Notes: generated by a model not told the origin, from the sequence alone. 64,000 nt of DNA from Prevotella sp. (GCA_031285625.1 JAITVV010000029.1:38875-102874); one strand, 5' to 3'; counted from the first letter of the stretch, positions 36,475 to 46,432 are shown. Made by a program: numbers and translations.

Positions 36475-37809
36475 TTACAATTTTCTAACATATTCTTTAA
36501 ACTGGTTTCCTCTGTCCTCATAATTTTTGAACAAGTCGAAACTGGCACAGCAAGGCGATAGTAAAACAGTATCCCCTTCTTTCGCCAGCGCATAAGATAT
36601 TTCCACTGCATCTTTCATTGATGATGTGTCTGCAATCTTTTCTATTTTTCCATCGAAGAATTTATGTAATTTACTATTATCCACGCCCAAAAATACTAGT
36701 GCCCGTGCTTTGTCCTTCACTAATTGTTCAATCTCAGTATAGTCGTTTCCTTTGTCTGTACCTCCCAGTATCAGTACTACTTTTGTTTTCATACTTTGCA
36801 GAGCATACCAACAAGAGTTCACGTTTGTAGCTTTGGAGTCGTTAATAAATTGAATTCCTCTAACCTTAGCTACTTTTTCTAACCGGTGTTCTACCCCCTG
36901 AAAGTCGCTTAACGACTGGCGAAGGTTCTCGTCTGTTATATCCAATAACTTTGCTGTTATTCCGGATGCAAGAGAATTGTACAGATTGTGTGTACCTTCC
37001 AATGCTAATAATTCTTGATCCATAGAGAAAACAGATTTTGGTGTGTTTATGATAATGTCGTTATCTTCCAGATAAGCAATTGCATTGCCTGTTTTATGTT
37101 CGGCAAATGTATATTGTGTTCCTTTAGATACCAGTTTCTTTATTTCTTCACTAACAATGGGATCTTCTTCCCAAAAAATGAAAGCGTCTTCTTCGGTCTG
37201 GTTTCTGGCAATACGCATTTTTGCATCTACATATTTTTGCATATCGTGATCATATCTGTCCAGATGATCGGGTGTAATATTAAGAAGAATAGCTATATCT
37301 GCCTTAAACGAATACATGTTTTCTAACTGAAAACTACTTAGTTCCAGAACATAATAATCGAAATTCTCTTCGGCTACCTGTCGGGCGAAGCTCCTTCCTA
37401 TATTTCCTCCCAGACCGACATTAAGACCTGCAGATTTCAATATATGATATATCAGGCTTGTCGTTGTTGTTTTTCCATTGCTGCCGGTTATACATATCAT
37501 TTTGGCAGATGTATATCTTTTGGCAAACTCCATTTCGGAAAGAATCGGAATATCTTTTGCTTTTGCTTTCTGAACAAGAGGTGCATAATTAGGAATGCCG
37601 GGGCTTTTAATGATTTCAGTAGCAGCCAGAATTAAATCTTCGGTATGGCCATTCTCTTCGAAAGGGATACCGTATTGTTTTAATTCAGCTTTGTACTTGT
37701 CCTGCAAAGCTCCGCTATCGGATAAGAATACATCAAATCCTTTTGCCTGAGCCAGTATGGCAGAACCTACACCGCTTTCGCCTCCTCCTAATATGATTAT
37801 CTTGTTCAT
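36475..37809 (-). CDS. murD: UDP-N-acetylmuramoyl-L-alanine--D-glutamate ligase
   Basis: 444 residues. MurD adds D-Glu to UDP-MurNAc-L-Ala. Motifs: GGGESGVGSAIL, the P-loop CITGSNGKTTTTSLI, NITPDHLDRYDHD, GVEHRLEKV, FINDSKATNVNS and LGGTDKGNDY. Cytoplasmic, full length. It starts 5 bp after the mraY stop. The following gap to ftsW is one of the longest inside the operon and holds a palindromic repeat. Confidence 0.97.
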   Translation of the reverse strand: MNKIIILGGGESGVGSAILAQAKGFDVFLSDSGALQDKYKAELKQYGIPFEENGHTEDLILAATEIIKSPGIPNYAPLVQKAKAKDIPILSEMEFAKRYTSAKMICITGSNGKTTTTSLIYHILKSAGLNVGLGGNIGRSFARQVAEENFDYYVLELSSFQLENMYSFKADIAILLNITPDHLDRYDHDMQKYVDAKMRIARNQTEEDAFIFWEEDPIVSEEIKKLVSKGTQYTFAEHKTGNAIAYLEDNDIIINTPKSVFSMDQELLALEGTHNLYNSLASGITAKLLDITDENLRQSLSDFQGVEHRLEKVAKVRGIQFINDSKATNVNSCWYALQSMKTKVVLILGGTDKGNDYTEIEQLVKDKARALVFLGVDNSKLHKFFDGKIEKIADTSSMKDAVEISYALAKEGDTVLLSPCCASFDLFKNYEDRGNQFKEYVRKL

Positions 37810-37814
37810 ATATC

Positions 37815-39077
37815 TTATCGCATTTTTAATGTAGCCAATGTAATAACAGCCAAAATAACTCCTATAATCCAGAACCGGACAACGATTTTCGATTCAGGGA
37901 TAGGACCTAACGGCTTTTGAAATAATGCCTGTATACCGGAATTTCCAGCTTTTTGGAAATGGTGATGCAAAGGAGTCATCTTGAATATACGACGCCCTTC
38001 TCCATATTTCTTCTTTGTAAATTTGAAGAATGCAACCTGCATCATTACCGAAATACTTTCTACAAAAAATATTCCGCATAATATAGGTAATAATAACTCT
38101 TTATGAATTACAATGGCAAATACTCCAATAATTCCTCCTAATGTAAGACTTCCCGTATCTCCCATAAATACCTGCGCCGGAAAAGCATTATACCAAAGGA
38201 AACCTATGGTAGCACCAATAAATGCTGCAGCAAAGATCACAAGTTCCTGACTTCCCGGGATAAACATAATATTCAGATAGGAGGCAAACTCCATATGTCC
38301 TGATACATAGGCCAATATTCCAAGGGTCACCCCGATTATGGCAGAGCTGCCGGCAGCTAGTCCATCAAGCCCGTCAGTGAGGTTTGCGCCATTAGATACT
38401 GCCGTTACAATGAAAATAACAACAATAACAAATAAAATCCATGCAGCAGGCTCAGCATAATCGCCCATAAAACCGACAAGGTCTTCATAGTCGAGATTAT
38501 TATTCTTCATGAAAGGGATCGTAGTCTGAGTAGACTTTACTCCTTCTGCAACATAGCTTACACGCTCTATTACGTTATCCTGATTACGAAATTCGATATT
38601 CTCTCTTATGATTACATCCGGGCTTAGGTATAGTGTCATTCCAACAATAAGTCCCAGACCTATTTGAGCCACTATCTTGAATTTACCATGAAGTCCTTCT
38701 TTATCTTTCTTAAAGACTTTTATATAATCGTCTAAAAAGCCCAATGCCCCTAGCCAAATTGTGGTGATGAGCATCAGAATGATGTATATATTATCTAATT
38801 TGGCAAATAGTAAGACAGGAGTAAGGATTGCAATAATGATGATAATTCCTCCCATGGTTGGAGTTCCCTTTTTGCTTAGCTGGCCTTCGAGACCAAGATT
38901 TCTTACAATTTCACCTATCTGTAACTTTTGTAATTTATCAATAATGCGTCGCCCGATAAGAGTTGATATCAGTAGGGAGAATACCAAAGCCATCGCAGCC
39001 CTGAACGATACATAACGGAACATCCCTGCTCCCGGAAAGTCTAATTGATCCAAATAATCGAATAGATAATATAACAT
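37815..39077 (-). CDS. mraY: Phospho-N-acetylmuramoyl-pentapeptide transferase
   Basis: 420 residues from the ATG at 39077 ([20 protein letters not shown], the normal N-terminus); a TTG at 39110 would add eleven polar residues. MraY transfers phospho-MurNAc-pentapeptide to undecaprenyl phosphate, giving lipid I, in the inner membrane. About ten helices. Signatures: [26 protein letters not shown] (magnesium-binding Asp pair), [20 protein letters not shown] and [10 protein letters not shown]. It is longer than the E. coli enzyme by an insertion around residues 160-215 ([18 protein letters not shown] region). Confidence 0.97.
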   Translation of the reverse strand: MLYYLFDYLDQLDFPGAGMFRYVSFRAAMALVFSLLISTLIGRRIIDKLQKLQIGEIVRNLGLEGQLSKKGTPTMGGIIIIIAILTPVLLFAKLDNIYIILMLITTIWLGALGFLDDYIKVFKKDKEGLHGKFKIVAQIGLGLIVGMTLYLSPDVIIRENIEFRNQDNVIERVSYVAEGVKSTQTTIPFMKNNNLDYEDLVGFMGDYAEPAAWILFVIVVIFIVTAVSNGANLTDGLDGLAAGSSAIIGVTLGILAYVSGHMEFASYLNIMFIPGSQELVIFAAAFIGATIGFLWYNAFPAQVFMGDTGSLTLGGIIGVFAIVIHKELLLPILCGIFFVESISVMMQVAFFKFTKKKYGEGRRIFKMTPLHHHFQKAGNSGIQALFQKPLGPIPESKIVVRFWIIGVILAVITLATLKMR

Positions 39078-39105
39078 TTCGCTTTTCTGATTTTTAATTA
39101 AGTAA

Positions 39106-39125
39106 CCCAAAGGTCTGTGACCTTA
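39106..39125 (+). repeat. Copy 4 of the palindromic repeat, between murE and mraY
   Basis: Core AGGTCTGTGACCTTA at 39111-39125. Its last three bases are the complement of the murE TAA stop codon. The AATAAAT flank of other copies is replaced by AACCCAA. It fills most of the 45-bp gap. Confidence 0.65.
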
Positions 39126-40574
39126 TTCTCCAAATATATTTCTGACTATTTCTCTATCATCAAAATGATGTTTCACTCCTTTCACATCCTGATAATCTTC
39201 ATGGCCTTTCCCTGCAATAAGTATTACATCGCCTGTTTTGGCTAGTGTGCAGGCCGTTTTTATGGCTTGTTCACGCTCAACGATCAGTAATGTTTTTTTC
39301 ATTTGTTGGCTGTTAAGGCCGTCTGCCATATCGTTTATAATCGCTTGTGGCTCTTCGTAACGTGGATTATCAGAGGTCAGAATCACCTGATCGCTTAATC
39401 TTACTGCCTCACGTGCCATAATAGGACGTTTAGTCTTGTCCCTGTTGCCACCACAACCTACAACTGTGATTACATGACCGTTGCCATCCAGCACTTCATG
39501 TATCGCTTCCAATACATTGGTAAGGGCATCCGGCGTATGTGCATAATCTACAATCGCGGTGTATTGTTCCGGAGAACGAATCGTTTCGAAACGTCCTGAA
39601 ACGGGCTTCAAGGTGCTGAGGACTAGTAATGCCTGGTCCGAATCTTGTCCCAACAGTATAGTAGCACCGTATACAGCTAATAGATTGTAAACATTAAATA
39701 CTCCTACAAACTGTACTTGTAATTCTTTTCCGTTGATTTCAATGGCTGTACCATCAAAATGTTTTTCGATGATTTTTGCCTTAAAATCAGCTAGAGATTG
39801 TACAGAATAAGTATGTTTTTTCGCTTTTGTATTCTGGAGCATTACCAATCCGTTCTTATCGTCGATATTGGTAAGGGCGAAGGCCGTTTCGGGCAGGTTA
39901 TCAAAAAACATTTTCTTTGCTTTCAGATACTCTGCCATTGTTTTATGATAGTCCAGGTGGTCTTGTGTAATATTGGTAAATATACCACCTTCAAACTTTA
40001 ATCCACTGATTCTCTTTTGGTGTATGGCATGCGAACTCACTTCCATAAAAGCATATTCACAACCCGCATCAACCATTTTTTTCAGCATTTCGTTTAACGA
40101 GATAGGATCGGGGGTTGTATGTGTAGCATGGAATACTGTACCATTTATATAGTTGGCTACAGTAGATAATAGTCCGGCTTTATATCCTAACTTACGAAAC
40201 ATCTCATATAATAGGGTAGCAGTTGTGGTTTTACCATTTGTACCGGTCACACCCACTACTTTCAGTTTGCTGGAAGGGTCACCGTACCAATGGGCGGCTA
40301 TTTTTCCGGCAGCATCTGCTCCATCCTTTACCTTTACATATGTGATACCTTCTTTCGATGTGTCAACTTTTTCTTCATGGATAATCACTTTTGCTCCCAG
40401 GTCAAGAGCATTATTTATATATTGGTGTCCGTCTACCTGTACTCCCTTTAGGGCAATAAATACTGAACTTGCAATTGCTTTGCGTGAGTCGGTAAATATT
40501 CCTGTTACATCCGGATTATTTTCTCCTTCTATCTTTGTTACATCTATGTTTTTAAGTAAATCCTGCAATTTCAT
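39123..40574 (-). CDS. murE: UDP-N-acetylmuramoyl-L-alanyl-D-glutamate--2,6-diaminopimelate ligase
   Basis: 483 residues. MurE adds the third stem residue. The P-loop GTNGKTTT is at 111-118, then [31 protein letters not shown] and, at 402-405, DNPR. DNPR is the meso-diaminopimelate recognition motif, whereas lysine enzymes differ there. The wall should therefore be of the DAP type. It is preceded by a 103-bp gap after ftsI, so translation is not tightly coupled. Confidence 0.97.
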   Translation of the reverse strand: MKLQDLLKNIDVTKIEGENNPDVTGIFTDSRKAIASSVFIALKGVQVDGHQYINNALDLGAKVIIHEEKVDTSKEGITYVKVKDGADAAGKIAAHWYGDPSSKLKVVGVTGTNGKTTTATLLYEMFRKLGYKAGLLSTVANYINGTVFHATHTTPDPISLNEMLKKMVDAGCEYAFMEVSSHAIHQKRISGLKFEGGIFTNITQDHLDYHKTMAEYLKAKKMFFDNLPETAFALTNIDDKNGLVMLQNTKAKKHTYSVQSLADFKAKIIEKHFDGTAIEINGKELQVQFVGVFNVYNLLAVYGATILLGQDSDQALLVLSTLKPVSGRFETIRSPEQYTAIVDYAHTPDALTNVLEAIHEVLDGNGHVITVVGCGGNRDKTKRPIMAREAVRLSDQVILTSDNPRYEEPQAIINDMADGLNSQQMKKTLLIVEREQAIKTACTLAKTGDVILIAGKGHEDYQDVKGVKHHFDDREIVRNIFGE

Positions 40575-40656
40575 ATCTGTATCCTTATTTTAGTAAACGT
40601 TGATTATTAATGTTGTATTTAAATCTTAACTTCCAATCAGTATTATACTTGAATGA

Positions 40657-40680
40657 ATAATAAATAGGTCTGAGGCCTTA
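40657..40680 (+). repeat. Copy 5 of the palindromic repeat, between ftsI and murE
   Basis: Core AGGTCTGAGGCCTTA at 40666-40680, preceded by ATAATAAAT. The last three bases are the complement of the ftsI TAA stop. One stem position is T-G instead of T-A. Confidence 0.65.
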
Positions 40681-42879
40681 ATTTAGTTCTATTGTTATTG
40701 TTGCCCCCTTGGTTATCTTATTTCCGGGAGGAATAGACTGTTGTTTTACTTTCCCGGCTCCGGTGAGGTTTACCCTCAGTCCTCCATTCTCAAGTAAATA
40801 AACTGCATCACGTGCTCCCATCCCTATGACATTTGGCACAACTCCTTGTTGTACAGAGTTATTACCTTCGAGTAATATTTCGTTGATTGCCGAGCCAGCT
40901 TTTATCCATTCTACTTTTTCTCCGGAGAAGTTATATGTTTGATTTAATTTATTTAAAACGATCTCGGTATTTTTTAGAGAGCCGCTTTTTACTACCGGAA
41001 TAAGAGAATTTACAGTGTCTTTTGGTGCACTGATAGGTGTTGCTACCAGACTTCGAGTATAAATACCCTCTGCTATATTTTTAAATACTGCTCCTGGCAT
41101 TAATCCTCCCGATGGTGATCCCTGTGGTCTGCGTATTCCTACAAAACAGGTATATTTAGGATTGTCCGAAGGAAAATATCCACAAAACGATACATAATAT
41201 CCTTCATACCCTCCCCTTGCGGCGATCATAGCAGTCCCTGTTTTTCCGGCTATAGGGAATAATTCTGAGTTTATGGCTTTCCCCGTACCATCGGTTACTA
41301 CACCTCTTAAGATATCCCTGATCTCATTTAATGTTTTCTCGGAGCATAACTGCGGGTTGATAACTTCGGTTTCAAACTCTTCCTGAATTTTTCCATCTTT
41401 AGAAAAAGCCTTTGTCAGGAATGGTTTTATCATTTTACCATTGTTGGCTATTCCGTTATAAAACATCAGCATGTAGATCGGAGGCACTTGTGTTTCGTAT
41501 CCGAACGACATCCAAGGTAATGTTGTTTTAGACCAGATATTAACTTTATCATCGGGAAAACGTATAACTGATGTTCCTTCTTTACCTTTTAATGGAACGT
41601 CCCACTCTATTTTTTTAGTCAATCCCAGATCATGGATATGTTGTACATATTTTTGAGGGTCATTTTCATAACCTTTCAGTATCATTTTTGCAATGGCAAC
41701 ATTCAGCGATGAGTACATTCCTCTGGCTACAGTAACATAGCCTTTGTCTTTTCCTTTGCGCCAGTCATGGTCACGAACCACACGTCCTTTGTATTCGAAA
41801 AGCCCGTTCCCTACAAATATGGAATCGTTTGGTGTAACAACACCATCCTCCAATGCAACCATCAGTGATACGGTCTTAAAGGTAGATCCCGGTTCCGACA
41901 TATAAGAGAATGCATTCGGATTTCCTTCGGCATACACGCCTTCAGATACACGATCCAAATTGGTGATGGCTTTTATCTCTCCTGTGGCTACTTCCATTAC
42001 AATGGCACATCCGGATTCGGCCTTGGTTTCCACCAGCTTGTTGTAGAGGGCTTTTTCAGCCATGTCCTGAATATCCACATTCAGTGTGGTTTTGATATCC
42101 CACCCGTCGGTTGGTTCTTCCAGTACAATATCTATCCACCTGCCTTGCACACGCTGGCGTGTTTTTAGTCCGGGTACTCCTCTTAATAATGAGTCATATT
42201 TCATTTCAAGGCCACTCGAACCTCCGCTTTCAATATCTTTAAAGATCGATCCGACAGTTCTTCCTGCCAAGCGACCAAACGGTTTCAGGCGCATTGTCCT
42301 TTCTTCGGTAAACAGACCACTTCTGTTGCTCCGCTGGTTGAAAAAAGGAAATTTCTGAAGTTCTTTCAGTTCTATATAGTTAATATCAGGACGGATAATT
42401 CTTACATACCGGCTGCGGACTTTTACTTTCTTATTGGATCCGCTGGCTCTGTTCTTCTCTATTTCAGCTAACTCTCTGCGACTGAGTTCCCATCCGTCTA
42501 ATATTACCCGCTTGTACTGAGCTGCGTTTCTATCAGGGAATTTTTTAGCTAATGCCTGTGAAAGAGGAGTTACATATTTCATCAATGTATCTTTCTTTAT
42601 TCCCTCTGCCATGAAATCCACATAGATTCCATATAGAGGCTCACTGGTAGCAAGTAAACGATTGTCGTCTGCGTATATATTTCCACGGTTAGGTCTTATT
42701 TCACGGTCTTTTTTTACAGTTTCCTGTCTGCCAAGTTCGCGCCACATAGGGCCCTCCGCATATTTTATTTTAAAGATGCAAACGATGATTGCAATAAATA
42801 TAAGGGACAAAAAGAGTGTAAGCCAGCCATAACGGCTGATCGCTATATTTTTTGTTGTTCCCTCTGACTTTTTCGCCAT
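40678..42879 (-). CDS. ftsI: Penicillin-binding protein, FtsI/PBP3-type septal transpeptidase with PASTA domain
   Basis: 733 residues. Membrane anchor at about 17-36, a dimerisation/pedestal domain (about 55-250) and the transpeptidase domain with its three active-site motifs: SxxK at 332-335 (Ser332 nucleophile), SLN at 391-393 and KTG at 546-548. A single PASTA domain ends the protein (about 675-733, VPNVIGMGARDAVYLLE). It cross-links septal peptidoglycan together with FtsW. The PASTA domain is usual in Bacteroidetes FtsI but absent from E. coli FtsI. It starts 10 bp after ftsL. Confidence 0.95.
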   Translation of the reverse strand: MAKKSEGTTKNIAISRYGWLTLFLSLIFIAIIVCIFKIKYAEGPMWRELGRQETVKKDREIRPNRGNIYADDNRLLATSEPLYGIYVDFMAEGIKKDTLMKYVTPLSQALAKKFPDRNAAQYKRVILDGWELSRRELAEIEKNRASGSNKKVKVRSRYVRIIRPDINYIELKELQKFPFFNQRSNRSGLFTEERTMRLKPFGRLAGRTVGSIFKDIESGGSSGLEMKYDSLLRGVPGLKTRQRVQGRWIDIVLEEPTDGWDIKTTLNVDIQDMAEKALYNKLVETKAESGCAIVMEVATGEIKAITNLDRVSEGVYAEGNPNAFSYMSEPGSTFKTVSLMVALEDGVVTPNDSIFVGNGLFEYKGRVVRDHDWRKGKDKGYVTVARGMYSSLNVAIAKMILKGYENDPQKYVQHIHDLGLTKKIEWDVPLKGKEGTSVIRFPDDKVNIWSKTTLPWMSFGYETQVPPIYMLMFYNGIANNGKMIKPFLTKAFSKDGKIQEEFETEVINPQLCSEKTLNEIRDILRGVVTDGTGKAINSELFPIAGKTGTAMIAARGGYEGYYVSFCGYFPSDNPKYTCFVGIRRPQGSPSGGLMPGAVFKNIAEGIYTRSLVATPISAPKDTVNSLIPVVKSGSLKNTEIVLNKLNQTYNFSGEKVEWIKAGSAINEILLEGNNSVQQGVVPNVIGMGARDAVYLLENGGLRVNLTGAGKVKQQSIPPGNKITKGATITIELN

Positions 42880-42889
42880 TTCTTTCCCG

Positions 42890-43216
42890 CTATTTCTTTA
42901 TCTTGTATGTTGGTTCTGTTGTCTGTTTCAGATCTACACCGTTTCTTTGTACCAGATCTTCCACTTTAGACTCACGGCTAACTCCCATCAGTTGCGCCGA
43001 AATAGTAAGTGATTCGTATTTTGCGTCCTTTAATTCCCGTTGAAGTTTCTCTATTTTCGCCATTTTTTCAATGCAGCTGTATCTGTTGCTGATGTAAAGA
43101 ACTATAATGATAAAAACAGTAATGATAAAGCGTGCATTTTTCCAAAAGAAATCCTCGGTGAGAACTGTCCCCCCAAGAATATACATTATCTTTTTCTTTA
43201 TGTCCTTTGCTGTCAT
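42890..43216 (-). CDS. ftsL: FtsL-like division protein
   Basis: 108 residues from the ATG at 43216, 1 bp after the rsmH stop; a TTG at 43234 would extend it by six residues into rsmH. One membrane helix (about 33-50, FIITVFIIIVLYIS) is followed by a coiled coil (about 55-80, CIEKMAKIEKLQRELKDAKYESLTI). The C-terminal part (RNGVDLKQTTEPTYKI) is short. The FtsL role rests mainly on topology and position between rsmH and ftsI, since FtsL sequences are poorly conserved. It should pair with the DivIC/FtsB-like protein encoded at 3388-3690. Confidence 0.85.
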   Translation of the reverse strand: MTAKDIKKKIMYILGGTVLTEDFFWKNARFIITVFIIIVLYISNRYSCIEKMAKIEKLQRELKDAKYESLTISAQLMGVSRESKVEDLVQRNGVDLKQTTEPTYKIKK

Positions 43217-43217
43217 A

Positions 43218-44129
43218 TCAGATTTTTTCCGCAATTCTTAATTTAGCACTTCGTGAACGAGGGTTACGTTCTTCCTCCTCCTTAGACGGTATGATCACTT
43301 TATTATTTATCAGTTTGAAGGGTGTTTCAAAGTTTCCGAAGAAGTCTTTTTCAATCTTGCCTTCAAAATTTCCTGTCTTGAAAAAGTTTTTTACAATCCT
43401 GTCTTCAAGCGAATGATACGTGATAACAGATATTCGCCCTCCTGTTTTTAATATATCGAGAGCCTGTTCCAGCATTTCTTTCAGGGTTTGCATTTCTTCA
43501 TTTACTTCTATGCGTAATGCCTGAAAAGCCTGAGCCAATATTTTTTTTTCTTTTTCTCCTCTTCCAACAAATGAGTTGAGGGTATCTAAAAGATCACTCG
43601 TTTTTTTATATGGTTTCTCTTTTCTTGTTTTTACAATAACAGAAGCCATACGGCGCGACTGTTTCAATTCTCCATAGAGGTAAAATATATCAGCCAGTTT
43701 CTCCTCGCTGTAGGTGTTTAATATCTGTGCTGCTGTCTTGCCTCCATTGCGGTTCATGCGCATGTCCAGGTCACTGTCTTCGAAGCGGAATGAAAAGCCT
43801 CTGTCTTCTGCATCGAAGTGATGTGACGAAACTCCAAGATCGGCGAGTATCGCATCTACTTCTTCCACGTCATAATATTTGATGAAATTTTTCAGATAGC
43901 GGAAGTTACTTCGTACAAAAGTAAACCTGTTGTCGGGTTGAATATTGTTGATAGCATCTTCATCCTGATCGAATGCATAGAGATGCCCTTTTTTACCTAA
44001 GCGTGATAAAATCTCCTTTGAGTGCCCTCCTCCTCCAAATGTAACATCCACACAGATGCTGTCAGGACGAATGTTCATCCCGTCAACACTTTCGTGAAGC
44101 AGAACCGGTATGTGATATGCATCAGCCAT
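43218..44129 (-). CDS. rsmH: 16S rRNA (cytosine(1402)-N(4))-methyltransferase
   Basis: 303 residues (also called MraW). SAM-dependent methylation of C1402 in the 16S rRNA P site. Motifs: HIPVLLHESVDGM, VDVTFGGGGHSKEIL (SAM loop), YAFDQDEDA, ADLGVSSHHFD, RGFSFRFEDSDLDMRMN, QAFQALRIEVNEEM, SVITYHSLEDRIVKNFF. Cytoplasmic. It starts 2 bp after the mraZ stop and is the second gene of the dcw operon. A run of nine A on the coding strand (T run 43541-43549) lies within KEKKI. Confidence 0.97.
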   Translation of the reverse strand: MADAYHIPVLLHESVDGMNIRPDSICVDVTFGGGGHSKEILSRLGKKGHLYAFDQDEDAINNIQPDNRFTFVRSNFRYLKNFIKYYDVEEVDAILADLGVSSHHFDAEDRGFSFRFEDSDLDMRMNRNGGKTAAQILNTYSEEKLADIFYLYGELKQSRRMASVIVKTRKEKPYKKTSDLLDTLNSFVGRGEKEKKILAQAFQALRIEVNEEMQTLKEMLEQALDILKTGGRISVITYHSLEDRIVKNFFKTGNFEGKIEKDFFGNFETPFKLINNKVIIPSKEEEERNPRSRSAKLRIAEKI

Positions 44130-44131
44130 GA

Positions 44132-44593
44132 TTAGTCGTTTTGTGAGCTGTTATTCATCAAAGCCTGAATACGGATACTGAAGTCTTCTGCCGGAATTAG
44201 TGTCTGTTCCAACGCATCGTTCGTCCATATTTCAATCGTATTGTCCACCCCTAAAAATCTAACGTCAGACGTAATTCCTACCATCTGACAATATCGTTTC
44301 GGTATAAGTATACGTCCGTTAGCGTCCATCTCCAGTCGTTCGGCGTCTACAACAAATTGACGGAAAAGTCCTTGCTGTTCGGCATCCCATCTGTTTAGCC
44401 GCGAACGTAATTTTGCAACCTCTTCTTCCCATACCTGCAGAGGGTAGAGTGTCAGGCAGTTCTGAAAGATGTCCTTTCTGAGTATCAAAGTATTATTGCC
44501 GGAAGATTGTAAAATTTTCCGAAAAGCAGCAGGTACAAAGATTCTGGCCTTTGCATCTATTTTAGCTTCTATGTTCCCTAAAAATTGTAACAT
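44132..44593 (-). CDS. mraZ: Transcriptional regulator MraZ
   Basis: 153 residues from the ATG at 44593 (MLQFLGNIEAKIDAKARIFVPAAFRK); an upstream start would run through the promoter region and is rejected. There are two AbrB-like swapped-hairpin domains: the first with DAKARIFVPAAFRKIL, the second with DANGRILIPKRYCQMVGI. MraZ forms ring-shaped oligomers and binds TGGGN repeats in its own promoter, repressing the dcw operon. Matching boxes are seen upstream (44657-44671). First gene of the cluster. Confidence 0.95.
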   Translation of the reverse strand: MLQFLGNIEAKIDAKARIFVPAAFRKILQSSGNNTLILRKDIFQNCLTLYPLQVWEEEVAKLRSRLNRWDAEQQGLFRQFVVDAERLEMDANGRILIPKRYCQMVGITSDVRFLGVDNTIEIWTNDALEQTLIPAEDFSIRIQALMNNSSQND

Positions 44594-44630
44594 TAATACT
44601 TTGAATTTTAACAGTATACAATATTCGACG

Positions 44631-44671
44631 TAAAGGTATAAAAATAAAACACTTTCCCCCACCTTTCCCCA
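44631..44671 (-). promoter_or_regulatory. mraZ/dcw promoter with two MraZ-type TGGGG boxes
   Basis: On the minus strand two TGGGG boxes (44667-44671 and 44657-44661) lie exactly 10 bp apart: TGGGG AAAGG TGGGG. This is the TGGGN-N5-TGGGN arrangement known for MraZ operators. About 20 bp nearer the gene is TACCTTTA (44631-44638), a near match to the -7 consensus TAnnTTTG. MraZ bound there would cover the -33 region. Confidence 0.7.
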
Positions 44672-44780
44672 CTTAAAATATAAGAAAAGTTTTCAACAGG
44701 AAATGAACAAGTTATGAACAAAGTATTAACAGGATAAAAATAAGGTATTATTACTGATTGTAAGATGATTATACAAAAAT

Positions 44781-44814
44781 AAGTCCTGCCTTGTTAATAA
44801 CTAAGGCAGGACTT
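44781..44814 (-). terminator. Terminator after hisS
   Basis: A perfect 12-bp stem, AAGTCCTGCCTT with AAGGCAGGACTT, and a 10-base loop. On the minus strand it is followed by ATTTTTGTAT. It lies 22 bp after the hisS stop and insulates the mraZ promoter from hisS read-through. Confidence 0.85.
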
Positions 44815-44835
44815 GTTAAATTATTTGAAAATCAA

Positions 44836-46194
44836 TCAACTAAGGATTGAGATGCATTCTTCTAAAGTCAGCGATTTTTGTTCTCCGGATAACATATCCT
44901 TTAAGGTAATCTTGCTTTCGGCGATTTCGTTTTCTCCGATAATAGCTACATAAGGAATCTTATTGGAATCGGCATAAGACATTTGCTTTTTCATTTTTGC
45001 CGCTTCGGGATAGATTTCCGTAGAAATACCTGCCTGCCTCATTTTGTTGATTAATGGTAAAATGTAAGCTTCTTCTTTTTCTCCGAAATTGACAAATAGG
45101 ACTTGTGTATTCTGAATTGAATCTTTGGGATACAGATCCAGTTGGTTCAGAACATCGAAAATGCGGTCTGCACCAAAAGAAAAGCCAACTCCTGATACAC
45201 CCGGGAGTCCGAAAATACCGGTCAGATTATCATAACGTCCGCCTCCTGTGATGCTACCTATCTGTACGTCCAAAGCTTTTACTTCTATAATAGCACCTGT
45301 GTAATAGTTTAAGCCACGAGCCAGAGTCAAATCTAGTTCGAGATTGGAACGAACTCCTGTGATTTTAAGTTTATTGAGGATAAATTCGAGTTCTTCCGCT
45401 CCTTTCACTCCTGTTTCGGAGTCTTTGAGTACGGTTTTAAGTGTATCTATTTTCTCCTGATTGGATCCTTCCAAAAGAATGATGGGTTGAAGTTGGTCAA
45501 TCGCTTTTTGAGGGATTCCTTTTGAGGCAAGTTCTTCGTTTACTTTTTCCAATCCTATCTTATCCAGTTTATCGATAGCTACAGTGATATCAGTAATCTT
45601 ATCAGATTCTCCAATTATTTCAGCAATTCCGGATAATATCTTACGGTTGTTCAGTTTAATACATACGCGAATGCCAAAACGATTGAATACTTCGTCGATG
45701 ATCTGGATAAGTTCCACCTCATTTATCAACGAGTCTGATCCTATTATATCGGCATCACACTGGAAGAACTCGCGATAACGTCCTTTCTGAGGACGGTCGG
45801 CACGCCATACGGGTTGTATCTGGTAGCGTTTGAAAGGAAATGTAATTTCGTTGCGATGCTGTACTACATATCGTGCAAAAGGAACTGTAAGGTCGTAACG
45901 CAGTCCTTTTTCACTGATCTTAGTTGCCAGACGGATAGAGTTTTTCTCAAGCAGCTCTTCATTGCTGATATCTTTCAGATAGTCGCCGGAATTTAATATT
46001 TTGAATAAGAGTTTATCCCCTTCTTCTCCATATTTTCCCATCAGTGTAGATAGGTTTTCCATTGCCGGAGTTTCTATCTGGCGAAAACCATACAACTTGA
46101 ATACTTCACGGATTGTATCGAAAATATAGTTACGCTTCGCCATTTCTTCCGGCGAAAAGTCTCTTGTTCCTTTTGGAATTGAAGGTTGTGACAT
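44836..46194 (-). CDS. hisS: Histidyl-tRNA synthetase
   Basis: 452 residues, class II aminoacyl-tRNA synthetase that charges tRNA-His. Motif 1 is around [12 protein letters not shown]; motif 2 contains [32 protein letters not shown]. The histidine signature [15 protein letters not shown] and motif 3 [15 protein letters not shown] follow. The anticodon-binding domain is C-terminal ([18 protein letters not shown] onward). Single gene between its own promoter and terminator. Confidence 0.97.
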   Translation of the reverse strand: MSQPSIPKGTRDFSPEEMAKRNYIFDTIREVFKLYGFRQIETPAMENLSTLMGKYGEEGDKLLFKILNSGDYLKDISNEELLEKNSIRLATKISEKGLRYDLTVPFARYVVQHRNEITFPFKRYQIQPVWRADRPQKGRYREFFQCDADIIGSDSLINEVELIQIIDEVFNRFGIRVCIKLNNRKILSGIAEIIGESDKITDITVAIDKLDKIGLEKVNEELASKGIPQKAIDQLQPIILLEGSNQEKIDTLKTVLKDSETGVKGAEELEFILNKLKITGVRSNLELDLTLARGLNYYTGAIIEVKALDVQIGSITGGGRYDNLTGIFGLPGVSGVGFSFGADRIFDVLNQLDLYPKDSIQNTQVLFVNFGEKEEAYILPLINKMRQAGISTEIYPEAAKMKKQMSYADSNKIPYVAIIGENEIAESKITLKDMLSGEQKSLTLEECISILS

Positions 46195-46222
46195 AGCTTA
46201 CTTATTGAAAATATTTGGATTG

Positions 46223-46230
46223 CAAAGGTA
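46223..46230 (-). promoter_or_regulatory. -7 box for hisS
   Basis: TACCTTTG on the minus strand matches TAnnTTTG and lies 28 bp before the hisS ATG. Confidence 0.6.
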
Positions 46231-46290
46231 AAAAATAAGTTGTAAGTAACGGAGTAGAGTTAGGATAAATTTACTTGAACAATGCTTACT

Positions 46291-46368
46291 CTCTTTGTCA
46301 TGCTGACGAAGGAAGCATCTCTTATTTATTTAGGGTCGAGATCCTTCCCTCTGGTCAGGATGACAGAG
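46291..46368. repeat. Imperfect long palindrome, REP-like element
   Basis: The left arm contains TGTCATGCTGACGAAGGAAG then CATCTC; the right arm, read in reverse complement, contains TGTCATCCTGACCAGAGGGA then AGGATCTC. About 26 bases pair with a few mismatches and a 2-base bulge around a 16-base centre. The sequence recalls TCATGCTGA-type intergenic repeats known from several Bacteroidetes. No ORF is present. Confidence 0.7.
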
Positions 46369-46432
46369 TTTTCAAGTGAAATTATCTAATATAAAGTTTA
46401 TTATCTTAATTCATTGCATTTATCCTGAGAGG

